64,000 nt of DNA. Origin: Zygnema cylindricum (taxonomy: Eukaryota; Streptophyta; Zygnematophyceae; Zygnematales; Zygnemataceae). The notes below the pieces were generated by a model. It had not been told where the DNA came from. It worked only from the letters and a program-made list of their open reading frames with translations, and did not search any database. Below, one piece after another: positions 46,917 through 57,731 of the stretch (position 1 is its first letter; each line of letters opens with the position of its first letter). Location of the stretch: the NCBI GenBank assembly GCA_037447655.1, contig JBBHKE010000195.1:16267-80266 (forward strand), written 5' to 3'. The position numbers and the translations under genes are program-made.

Positions 46917-49560
46917 AAATTGACGTGGCATGATATGGTTGTGGGTCCGAAACCTCAAGACGACAATATGAAGTACATCTTAAGTTTGATGCAGACGCAA
47001 AATTATACTTTCTTTTTTTCTCTTTTTTTATGCGGTTGTAACGTCATGGGTACAACAGTAAGTTTTTGAGGAAAAGGAAAAAGACGACCCTTACTTCGGC
47101 CCATAAGGCTGTAAGACGATGTAATCGAAACTTTTAAAAGCAACTTTGGACTTTAGGGACTATTCTCAGCACTATTTGTTTATAGTGTTCCAATGGCCGA
47201 AATCGAAATCGTTACTTAATACTTCGTTACACTCAATTTGTGACAATTGTAGACGTTTATAAAACTTTCGACGGTCGTAGACGTTTACAGAACTTGCGAC
47301 AAATTGTAGATGTCGACAAAACTAGTGACATTTTAGATGTCTACCAATGTATGTTGTCAAACTGCTTCGTCAAAATTTTATGACATTAAAGTTTTAGGGT
47401 TTTGTAACATTGTGATGTGATGCTCACTTGTGACAATGTCGAGACCACTAATCTTATAACTTTATGACATGGTTTCATGATTTCGTTTTTTTGTTATACT
47501 CGATATACCATGAAACTACGCTCGAAGGTATTAGAAAAGAAAAAATATAAAAAAAACATTTAATCCATTTCACTCAAAAAAGAGGGAGAGAGGAGCGACG
47601 AAGTGAGAGGGAGGGACAAAGACGGAGACTACATCAAATTTTATAAAGGACTCATGAATGAAAGTGGTGATCTAATTTTTTATGTACATGCGTTTGACGA
47701 GCAGGAGAAAAAAATGGTTGTATTCGCTCTCGTGCAAAATTTCGAAAACGTGTGTGCCTCAACTGTTTTCTTTTTGTTTACTGACTCTTACAATAAAGTG
47801 GCCTCGCTAGTCAATTTCAGTAGAAGTTTGTTGATGAGCAGGCATGACGTGGAAGTGGATTAAAAGAAAGATAACGCCAAATTGGAGAACATTATATGTT
47901 TCAACATGATACAAAATGTACTTTGGTTTTTACACATTAATCATACGGCGCAAGTTTTTCTCGTTCAGATTTAGAGGTACACGACAAATAAAACCTTTAG
48001 GTAGGCCTTGTCCCCATGTAATCGATACTTTGATAAAGTATTTTGGACTGTAGTGAAGATTCCCCATACTAATTTGAAAAGCGTCCCAATGTGCGAAAAA
48101 GAAATCGGAACTTTGACATGTGACGGTGGTAAACGTAGGTACAACTTTGTGACGGTTGAAGACGCCTACCAAACTTCCGATGATTGGTGGCGCTAACAAA
48201 AAACAACGACAGTTGTTGACGTCTAGATTTTTGTAACTTTGTGACATTGTAGATGTTTAGGGTTTCGTGACATTGTGACGCCATGCTCACTTGTGACAAC
48301 GTTGATGTCACACATTAAAAAAAAAATCGCCATGGCTATCCGATTTCGTTTTTTCGACGTTTCTCACTCGAATTGCCATAAAATTATACCTAAAGGTAGT
48401 CAAAATAATTATTTTTCAAATATTTATCATTTCATACCAATACGCCGTGCCTCATTCTAAAAAATGTGAGATAAAAGCAATAATGTGAAAGGGTGAGGGG
48501 AGAGGCGAAGATGGCGCAAACTTTGTGCAAAAGACCCATGAATGAAAGTGGAGGTCCGAGACTCCTACATATTTTTTTTCCGTACATGCTCGTCATTTCC
48601 GTACATATGCGTGACGGGCAGGAGAAAAATAGCTAGTACCCTCTGTCGTCCTAAAATTTTCCCACTCGTGTGGCGCGTGCGTGGGTCAATTTTTATTCGT
48701 TGTCTGGGGGTACTATCGCTCAAATCCCCTCGCGAGGCGATTTTTGATGAGGTTTTTTGATGGGTTGGATTCTCTTGCCCGGGGGTCGAAAAGAGGTCGT
48801 TCACATGACGACAAACATGGAATACATTCAAAGTATCGCATTGACGTTCACTTATTGTGGTAAAATTGATTTTATCGTACGGCGAATGAATTTTAGGGGA
48901 AAACAACAGAGAAAAGTTGATACTACAAGACATGGGGGACACACCCTTAAACATTACTTAAGTTTGTGACATTTGTATACGTCGACAACGCCCGTGACGA
49001 CTGTCAACGTGTACAATCTGTCTTGCCACACCGTATTTTTCGAAACTTTTTGAAGCGTCGCAAGACGCGTCAAAATTTTGAAACGATTTGGCATGTCGCA
49101 AGTCATTGCGTGACATCGTAGACGCACAGCCTTGCAGCCGTGGCTATACGACATGCCTTTGCATAAACCTCTCCTGTCCGGCCGCCATGACTTCGCAGAT
49201 TTTTCACTTTTATGTGAAATGTCACTGCACCATCGAGACCCATTAAAAAACAACCGTACAAGGTTCATGGGGATAAAAACGAACAACCCTGTACTTTTTC
49301 AGTCGTCAAAAACTTTTGAAAACTTTTCACAGGGGGGAATATGTTTTCTTATCTGTGAAAACGATTATACTTTGCTTAAAACTCATTGCCGATGTGGTTT
49401 ATGGTAAGTTTGAAGATGACGTGACAGTGGGTCGAAAAAATACAAGACGACAATTTTTTGTACATCTTAAGTTCGACGATGACGCAAATTGTACTCTACA
49501 AATTTGCTATTTCTTCGTACGGTTTGAACTTAGGCAGTACGACGCTAAATTTTAAAGGAA
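46917..49560. repeat. Diverged ~0.87-kb direct repeats
   Basis: Landmarks recur in the same order: ATGCTCACTTGTGACAA at 47419 and 48283 (864 apart), CATGAATGAAAGTGG at about 47652 and 48537 (885 apart), and TGTAATCGA preceding GGACT near 47120 and 48017. A third partial unit is suggested by AAGACGACAAT..TACATCTTAAGTT at about 46960 and 49442. Each unit contains a cluster of GTGACATTGTAGACGT-like motifs. The open frame at 47603-47863 is not preserved in the next unit, so it is probably not a gene. Confidence 0.6.
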
Positions 49561-49682
49561 AACGACACAGAAAAACCTAAACTTAGCCACATGGAGCCGT
49601 ACCCTAAGGGTGAAGTTCCTTCGGACGAAAAGTGAGGTTGTTTACAGAAATCCTGACCTCTCCGTACTATGCCGTACCACCT

Positions 49683-49778
49683 ATTATGTTTTTTCTGGTG
49701 AACAACATATATAGAATATTGCCAAAATTATTATGTTTTTTCTGGTGAACAACATATATAGAATATTGCCAAAATTTT
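49683..49778. repeat. 48-bp tandem duplication
   Basis: TTATGTTTTTTCTGGTGAAC through GCCAAAAT is repeated immediately and identically. It lies in a relic that begins GGGTGAAGTTCCTTCGGAC at about 49608, which resembles the PIF-like family ends, but whose partner end was not found. Confidence 0.7.
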
Positions 49779-50142
49779 CCAAAGGTCTGGGATGTAACAA
49801 TGACCGTTGGATATACATTCACGAAGCATTCGTTCAATATTTTTTTTGTAACTGACAAGTGACAACCCAACCCGTCAGTTACAAAAATCAAAGAGCGTGA
49901 TTTCCGTTTTTTTTTATTGCTAAGAATCAAATCTGAGTGCGCTTTCACATGTTAACGCCACTCACCTTCCCGTCTCAACGCCATTTTTTTTTTGACACTT
50001 CTTCTTTACGAGAAGTTTTTGTATGAACTGGCACATTTCGTACACTACACACTTTAAAAATCGCCCAAATTATAGTCATTGACGCTAATTAAATTTCACC
50101 TATAATAGCGTAGATAAAATAATACTACTATTAATTCTATAT

Positions 50143-51390
50143 AGGTTCGCGTCTCTACACCCGTATTCCCCATCATCTTCGGGAACCTATCCAAACAGCT
50201 TTACGTCTTCCTTTGGATTTATTGGCTAATGATATTTAAAATGAAGCAGCATGGCATCTACTATTTATGTTCGTGCTTTTGGTTTTAATTTTGCCATCGC
50301 GAGGGGGAGCTAGTGGAGCTCGTGAGACTAGGGCTCGATGTCAGTGCTTTTTGCGTGGCGACTGGGAGTCTTTACAACAAGAGCACACAAATCGAGTTAT
50401 AGGCCTTTCTGTCTCACCTCCTAGTCGTCGTGCCCCATTACCAAGGTCTACAGCGAGAATACACCAAGCTGTCCTCCTTGGTCGTTCGGGTGAATTTTCT
50501 CGGGCTGCGCAAGCTCTTCGGCCTTTCACACCCTCTCCATTTTCAGAGGCAGTTGTTGACGCGTTGCGTTTGTTACATCCTCCTGCACCTGGCGACATTC
50601 TCTCATTTGTCGAAGGGCATGAGCCTCTTGAATCGTTTGATTTGGATTGTGAAGCCTTTACCAAGGCCCTAATCAAGTCCCCGCACCTTTCGTCGGGAGG
50701 TCCCTCTGGGATGGTTTATGAATTAATTCGTGATATCTTTCCTCCATAGACCCCATCCCAAGGATTCGACCTCCTCTTTAAAGTAGCATTTGAGATGGCT
50801 CGTGGTCACATTCCCCATAGTGTGGTCCCGCTTCTTTATGCAGCTCGACTTGTGGCTGTTTCTAAGCCTACTGGGGGGATTCGTCCAATCGCCATTGGTG
50901 AAGTTTTCTTCCGCTGGGTGGCTCGGGCTTTTTGCATCCGACTCTAGGGAGCGTTTCACGACCATTTTTCGCCGCATCAATTTGGTGTTGCTACAAAAGG
51001 GGGTTGCGAGGCAGTTATCCATGGTTTGGAAACTGTTTTGGATCTACATCCGGATTGGGTGGTCTTTCAGGTGTATGTGGCTAATTCCTTCAGTACAGCT
51101 GATCGTAATGGTATTTTCAGAGAACTACGACATGGACCTTCACCTATCAAACAATTATTCCCTTTTGTTAGATCCTTTTATGCTCGGCCTAGCCCTCTAC
51201 ACTTTCCTCTTGGGGGTCCTTTGGGTGATGTTGCCACTTTAGAGTTCGCAACCGGCACTCGCCAAGGTGATCCTTTACGGGCACAACTTTTTGATCTTTC
51301 CCATCTTCAAGCATTACGAGCGTGAGCCACAACATTCCCGAGGTGCTTATTTCTTTCAATCGCGGATGACACACATATCGTGGGTTCGTG
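50143..51390 (+). mobile_element. LINE with restriction-like endonuclease, copy 3, 5' segment
   Basis: The longest 5' part of the three copies. From 50144 a frame reads SRLYTRIPHHLREPIQ, passes one TAA, then FLRGDWESLQQEHTNR, LGRSGEFSRAAQALRPF, LRLLHPPAPGDI and ALIKSPHLSSGGPSGMVYEL. After a stop at 50750 the RT motifs follow in shifting frames: LVAVSKPTGGIRPI, FQVYVANSFSTADR (motif A Asp replaced by Tyr), TGTRQGDPLRAQLF and IADDTHIVGS. Several stops and the changed motif A residue show it is dead. Confidence 0.85.
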
Positions 51391-52344
51391 TTGAAATCAC
51401 TAGATTTAAGAGGTATTTTCTAGGTCTTAATTAGGAAAAAGAAAAAGCATAACAGCCTGCCTCCACCCCCACTCACTGGCCCCCATACTTGTTGTAGTCA
51501 TATGTTGAAAGGAAGTGAGGAAGGTGGAGCCATGGTTGCCTAGGTTATTTGAAAGAGACAGGAAGGGAAAGGTAGGAGTTTTTACCAAAAGGTTTCACGA
51601 ACCCAGGATTTGATCCTGGTACTTGCCGTCCGTGAAAGTAGCCGTTATCGTTGTCCTATAGTCTACGACCAGTGGTAAGATATATAGGGTATGATAACTA
51701 TTTAAACATTGATCAGGAAAATTAATCCTATTAACGGAATTACAGTTAAAAAACATAGAGACTAGTTGGCATATAGTGCGCACGAAACAAATGTACTGGA
51801 CATTTGTTTTTAACGGCTAGTATTAAGAGCGGGTTTAGATCCGACGACACACATCATCGCCGAGATCCGTGAATGGCCGCTTTGGTGTTTTTCGAGCGTA
51901 ACATGACGGGGCCCCACGTGGCAAGAAAAGATTGGGAAGCGGGAATCCCGAAGAGCACGAGGACAATTCCGAAGGAGACAAACGTCCACTCTAGGGCCTT
52001 GTGGTACACAGGCCGTACAGAAAGGACAACGGTCGTAATACCTTTCTGTACTCAACAGTCTTCTGATTGGTTCGTACATCAGTAGATAGGGGTTGTGAGA
52101 GGGGTTTAGGACTTAGATGATTGAGGAGGTAGCCGCCTCTCTCCCAACAAGCTTGTATATAAATTGGCATTTTTGCCACTTCATAACTTATCGCTTGGTT
52201 CGGCGTTTTCAATAATTCTTTTTGCTGCCGACTCGGGGGAGTCAAGACTGCACAAAGGTGCAGTTAGATTTTCTGTTTGCTTGCTTGGGTAGCAATGGTT
52301 CTATTTGAAAGGGGGTTAGTCAAAAACTACCTAGAGGCTTCATG
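51391..52344. mobile_element. Insertion inside LINE copy 3, type unresolved
   Basis: LINE similarity stops after IADDTHIVG at about 51390 and resumes near 52345 with the sequence leading to AFSHFADQLHRVELSVKPSK. The intervening ~950 bases begin TGTTGAAATC, contain a tRNA-like block at 51596-51675 and a TATATAAA box near 52155, so a solo LTR or a tRNA-derived element is possible. I found no clean duplication at the edges. Confidence 0.45.
51596..51675 (-). other. tRNA-like sequence (degenerate, possibly tRNA-Glu derived)
   Basis: On minus, CCAGGATCAAATCCTGG forms a 5-bp T-arm-like stem around a B-box-like GGATCAAATCC, preceded by CTTTCAC, which resembles an anticodon loop with TTC, and TAGACTATAGG, which resembles an A-box. 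Anticodon and acceptor stems do not pair well, so this is a pseudogene or the head of a SINE rather than a working tRNA. Confidence 0.4.
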
Positions 52345-54240
52345 AATTTTGTAGCCCAATGGGGGACACGGAATTGCAATCCGCCCGATCAAGTTTTTTC
52401 TGCTTTCTCTCATTTTGCGGACCAACTTCATCGGGTCGAACTCTCTGTTAAACCATCTAAGTGTGTAGCTTGGTGCCCGCAAGGTTTACAATCGGATTGC
52501 GCGTTTCCCAACGGCTTTCGTCTTGCATTTCTCGATGAAGGTATTAAGGCTTTAGGTTGCCCTATTGGTGGTATTTTTTTTGTCAACCAGGTGGTTGAGG
52601 ATGCGTTGTTGGAGGATCTTTCTCATAGCGACGATCTCCCTAAGCTATCGGACGCACAAGTGGTGTTTTCGATCGTTATACATTTTTTTGCTTAGCGCCT
52701 TCTCTATCTTGCGCGGACTTTACCTCTTATGACTTATTTTTTGTCTCCCCTTAAAGATTTTGACGACAAGCTTTAGGGTGTGCTTCATCATCTCGTTGGT
52801 CATGGAATTTTTGATCGCCCAAAGGGGCTACTCGCTCGTAAATAAGCCAGTCTCCCTATTTCCAGCGGTGGTTTAGGTTTGATTTTCGTGGCCAAAGTTT
52901 CGACAGCCGCGTATTTGGGTAGTTGGGCATTGGTGGTTCTTACCATCACTTCTCGTTTCATTGTGGATGATGTCCCCATTTTGGCGCAAGTTGTCTCTAA
53001 AGTGGAAGACGAGATGTTTCCATTTCACGAAGCTCTCCTTTCCGCTCGTGCGCTTCTTCCCCCGGACGCTCAAAACTAAGTTCCACCTTTTCATTCTCTC
53101 ATGGCCGACACTAACTTCCAACTTTAACAACACATATCTGAGCAAGTGGCCGCCGTTGATTTTGCAAACCTCTTAGAGGCGCTACCTTCTGCTCAAGCGC
53201 GTGCTCGTTTACATTCGTGTTCTGGGCTGGGGGCTGGTGTGTGGCTTCAAGCAACACCAATTTTTTCGACGTTCCGTCTATCGCCTGACCAATTTACTTT
53301 TTCTCTACGCTTGCGGTTGGGTTTGCCTCACCCTCCGCTATTGGGTGGGCCTTGGTGCGTTTGTAACCAACCCATTGATGATGAGGGAATCCATTTGCTT
53401 CATTGCTCCCGTGGGGGGGAACGAACTGTCGCGCATAATTTGGTGCAAGATGCCATTGCTGGCACTGGTGCCGAGGCGGGCTACACCGTCACACGTGAGG
53501 TTTCTTATATACTTCCACCTCGGCCCCAATCTAAGGGTTCTCGGAGCCCTCGGGTTTACTTAGTTTTTCTTCATGGTGTTGGGAGGACGCTTGGCGATGT
53601 GGTCCTCATGGATCTGACTGGGGCACACATTTCATCTCGCGGCTTTGCATTCAGGTGTGGCGGGTGGGGATGCAGCGGCTACAAAAGAAAGAGACTACGG
53701 TTACCGAGAACCGTCGGACCAATTCGTCCCATTTGCAGTGGAGATTTTTTGATCTTTGGAGAAGTCCTTTGACGACTTCCTTCGTCACTGTGCGCGACAA
53801 ACTGTTGAATCTCGGGGTCTAGGGAGTCCTCCACCGAGTCTTTTGGTTGCATTCTACCGACAACGTGTCTCAATTGCACTTCAACGGGCGCAAGCTGCGG
53901 CTCTCCTTCGACGTAGCACACTGCGGCTCTCCTTCGACGTAGCACACTAGCTGAGGACCGGCGAGGTCTTCCACACCTTCCGCCAAGGGATCAGGTTCAC
54001 ATCCATGATCTTCGTGGTTGTGGACCTTAGTTTGTCTAGGGGTAGTCTAGTCTGGGTTTTTTCAATTTGTCGGCGGTCTAAGTCTGTTGTTTTTGTTTTT
54101 TGGCTCTTTGCTCTTGTTACTATTGCTTTATTTCGTTTTAGTTTTTAGGCGTATATTACTTTCTTGTGACTTTTGAAGTCTCCAAATGTTTTTTTCAGTT
54201 TTCATCCACTTTTTTTACTCAGATGGTTTTGCCATCGCAA
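52345..54240 (+). mobile_element. LINE with restriction-like endonuclease, copy 3, 3' segment
   Basis: Continues the RT thumb (HFADQLHRVELSVKPSKCVAW, IKALGCPIGG, LEDLSHSDDLPKLSDAQVVF), then from 53146 EALPSAQARARLHSCSGLG, LGLPHPPLLGGPWCVCNQPI with the Cys-His motif, and SPRVYLVFLHGVGRTLGDVV, in which the first nuclease Asp is changed to Tyr. A 26-base tandem duplication (GCGGCTCTCCTTCGACGTAG) lies at 53895-53946. The 3' hairpin is at 54222-54236. Confidence 0.85.
54222..54236 (+). other. LINE 3'-end hairpin, copy 3
   Basis: GATGG TTTTG CCATC, perfect 5-bp stem, followed by GC and an AT-rich tail; same position as in the other two copies. Confidence 0.65.
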
Positions 54241-54403
54241 TTTTTGCAATAATGACTTCTCATGTAGGTTTGTGGGTCAAATTTTAGGGGCATGGCTATA
54301 GCGATTCAAAGTGTACTAGAATTCCAATTGTACGATACGACTGTTGGTATCCCGGAAAAAACCTTATCTGCCGTAGAAAAATGATATTGCTCGTAATCTA
54401 CAT

Positions 54404-54967
54404 TACACCGCCAATCGTTATTAGCGTAGAAGTTTCTTTAGCGTATAATAATAATTACGGTGGTGTACGCTAATTTAGAATTTGAAAATTTTGAAAAAAA
54501 CATACATTCTAATTGTTTAATAATTCTATATTGGGTCTTTGAAAAAAATAAATGTTGGTCACAAACCTGCTTACACTATTATAGGTATTTGTACAAAATC
54601 TGACAAATCGTACACAAATCGTACGTTCACACAGTTGAAACGTGGTAGTTGGACGAATATGTGCGAACGTGATATTTGATAACCCGATTTTATCCCCTTT
54701 TTAGAGCGCATATTCTCATGCGTCCACGGTTACTAAAACTCATTAATTATACTTTTTCACTTAAAAAGGTACAATTTTGTACGGTCTGACACTGACCGTA
54801 CACCACACTATTTAAACAAAAACGTACTTTCGTTTTTACGCTAATTGGACAAGAAACCCTAAATGGCGTATAGAAAAAAATAGAGTAAGCTACGCTATTT
54901 GAGAATAAAAAGAAAAAAAAACGGGATGGAATTAGCGTACACTACGCTAATAACGATTGGCGGTGTA
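54404..54967. mobile_element. TA-family MITE with perfect 26-bp TIRs
   Basis: TACACCGCCAATCGTTATTA and six further bases at the left are mirrored without mismatch at 54942-54967. TA at each end fits a 2-bp TA duplication. It lies 8 bases from the next element of the same superfamily. Confidence 0.85.
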
Positions 54968-54975
54968 CTCTACAG

Positions 54976-55590
54976 TACACTGCGAATCGTAATTAGAGTA
55001 AATTATTTAATTCGGTCGCTCGAAATTTCGACTCTATCACATCAAATAGAGTAAACGATTTTAATTTTTCATTATTCTAATTCAGGTTAGTTTAATTAGC
55101 GTAAAAAGTTTGTAATATTGGTTTGCTTTAAATAGTGTGGAGTACGGACGACGTTCGACCGTGCAAAATTGTACTTTTTTAAGTTAAAGGTACAAATAAT
55201 GATTTAATAGAATCGCGCTCGCACGTGAAATCGCACTAAACGAAAAATGAATCTCATCGAAAAAAAGCCGTTCGCATAACTCTCGTCCGTCGACAACATT
55301 GTCGTAAGTGTGAACATTAACTGACATTCACCGCGACAAATAGCACTAACGTCATAATGGCGTCAAAACCATACGGACAGACAGATTTTGAACGTTTATA
55401 ATTTAGTGTTCATAATTTCAGCGCGGATAATTATTACCGACATAACCCAATATAGAGTACTTAAATAAATTAGAGTAAACTTCCTCTGCGAAAAAGTTCT
55501 ATCACATAAATTAGAGTTCATTACTCTAATTGTTTTTTTTGGTTTTTTTACTCTAATTTTTTCATTACTCTAATTACGATTCGCGGTGTA
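54976..55590. mobile_element. TA-family MITE, GAATCGTAATTAGAGT subtype
   Basis: TACACTGCGAATCGTAATTA (54976) and the right end match at 25 of 26 bases in inverse orientation. TA flanks both sides. The interior matches 32540-32790 in reverse complement. Confidence 0.85.
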
Positions 55591-57085
55591 GAGCATTATC
55601 GTATCCTGTCCTTAGTTTAACGAGGTGTCCAGATTTTTCTGTAGGTTTTACGTATGGTACAGACGTACAGTACTCAATTACGGAAAAGCTCTAAAGATAC
55701 AATATCCGACGTCCGTTTTAGTTTAAACGTTCGGGAAGCGTGTGGTTAGGTTGAGCTCCACACTATTCTCAACGGATTACAGCGCTTCATATAAACGTGC
55801 CCTAAGGACCACCGCATGTCATTATTAGCGTTAATACTTTTCTCGCCACATATAACCATTTTTCTTCGTCCACATATAACATTTTTTCTTCGTACGCATT
55901 TGTCCGATTTTCAGATGGAGACCGCCAATTGGAAGGTGAGACTCTTACCTTTCAATCGCAACCGTCAAATCAATAATCGGACAAATGTTTACGGAGAAAA
56001 GATGTTTTAGGTGGCGAAAAAAACATTAACACAGAGCGATACACGGTGTAGTCGAGTCGGTTATTGAGGAATCTTGCACGTTCGCCGCACCAAAAGGCTA
56101 ACGGTTACAACAGCTTTTTATTCGGATGCTTTTGTATTACTCTCACTTTTTTTTTTTTTTTGTAATTGTATAAATGATGTTTATATTATAAATTGCGGGA
56201 TATGGGACATTTAACTCAATATTCTTATTAACAGTACCTTACAGTTTTGGATAAAAGAGCAGCTAAGTCGAATTAGAGCGATGAAGGCTAATAGATGCAC
56301 CAGTACATTTATGCTGAAATTGTTATATCTAACACACATTTACACATTAGCTTCAACACTTCAAAGAGGCTCCATGAAAAAGATTTGGAGGCGTTTCCTT
56401 CATATTGATTTGTGGAGAAAACTTGAGGGACTTCATACTATTTCAGAACACGTACCCAACATTTACTCCTGCCTTATTTTTTGTTCCTCCAACACTTACA
56501 GACCCTCGACTTGAAGATAAATTGTACAATTCACAAAGACTCTTTTGACTACACCGACCATCATTATTATAATCAATAAGACTCATCCAGCCATGACTAT
56601 TTTTGGCCAAAATTATGAGGTAGTGTTTCCAACACTATTTGAGGATGTGGGCTTACAATCTCCCACACCTCCTTGAACTAAATTATCATTATTAACTATA
56701 GTTTCGCTTTAACACTGCTAAAACCTTAGCACTCATAACAATTGACGGTGCAGTTGTATTTACGGTTCACACTAAAGCTGTACTACTCACCATCATCAAG
56801 AGGGTAAACGCCTCTCATAAAAGTACGACAGTTATAGCGTTTACTCAGGACTTAGAAAGTTTGCAGGGCTCCATGGATACAGTTCCGTTTCATTACGGAT
56901 ATCATAAATGCATTGAAAATTGTATTTTTTTGTGGTGCTGGTATAAACTTGTTCTAAAAATTGAATTTCACATAAAAAAAAAAAACTCGTAAAGAACTCT
57001 TTACTTTGAACTAATAAACGGCGGATTGTGACACGCTTTTTTGCAAGTTAGGGTTTGTGAGAATTGCAAATACCCTCATCAGAGG
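55591..57085. other. No gene recognised
   Basis: Mixed AT-rich sequence. Short open frames at 55816 and 56281 show no family features. Confidence 0.35.
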
Positions 57086-57291
57086 TACACCGTGAATCGT
57101 TATTAGAATGAAGAAATTAGCGGCGTGGGTTAGTGTTGTGAATTCTAATTCAGTTCCGACTGACGGTTTTGAACGATTTAAAGAATTAGCGGTAAGAAGA
57201 AAAGAAAAAGAATGTTCTTAACACTATTTTAGATTTAAGGGCTGGAGTCTAGGTGCACCAATATAGTGTTATCAGCTCTAATTACGGTGTA
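57086..57291. mobile_element. TA-family MITE, degenerate
   Basis: Left end TACACCGTGAATCGTTATTA; right end CTCTAATTACGGTGTA, in which part of the repeat is deleted. It sits about 440 bases past the stop codon of the NFKBIL1-like gene. Confidence 0.5.
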
Positions 57292-57479
57292 AAAAACTGC
57301 TAGGTACAAATAGAGATAGCCATAATAATAAACAAGAGACGTTCCACAGTTTTTGTGGTGGAAAGCAAATGGTCATCATTGAAAAGAGATGCTCAGGGAT
57401 CTCTCCAACTTGGATTTTGACAAAAACAGTGAAAACTCCAAATTGCAGTTGAAATGCAATAAGACTGGTGTATTGAAGG

Positions 57480-57615
57480 AGAGAAAAGAGAGGGGAGGGG
57501 AGAGAAAGGGGAGGAGAGAGCAAGAGGGGAGGAGACTGAAACGGGAGGAGACTGAAACGGGAGGAGAGAGCAAGAGGGGAGTAGACTGAAACGGGAGGAG
57601 AGAGAGAAAGAGAGG
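57480..57615 (+). repeat. GA-rich minisatellite
   Basis: Units of GACTGAAACGGGAGGAGAGA repeat three times within a GA-rich tract downstream of the NFKBIL1-like gene. Confidence 0.7.
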
Positions 57616-57731
57616 GATCCAACTATATGCCTACCATAGCGACAAACAACGAAGCCTTCTTGATCTTTAGATAGATAAGCTATAGCTATTGTTATACACA
57701 GACTATACAATTACCTTCAAGATCATACACA

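Larger units (their letters stand above)
49940..54327. mobile_element. TA-family element interrupted by LINE copy 3
   Basis: Left of the LINE, 49960-50140 matches the interior of the 10616-11125 element in reverse complement (CACATTTCGTACACTACAC, ATTGACGCTAATTAAA). Right of the LINE, 54275-54327 matches its end (GGTCAAATTTTAGGGGCATG then AGCGATTCAAAGTGTA). Without the LINE the two halves form one element. The left boundary is approximate. Confidence 0.6.

Noticed and set aside
50290-50302. TTGCCATCGCGAG near the LINE copy 3 start, similar to the 3' hairpin end
   Set aside because: It is part of coding sequence (LPSRGG) that continues in frame with the LINE N-terminal region, so the match to the 3' end is probably chance.
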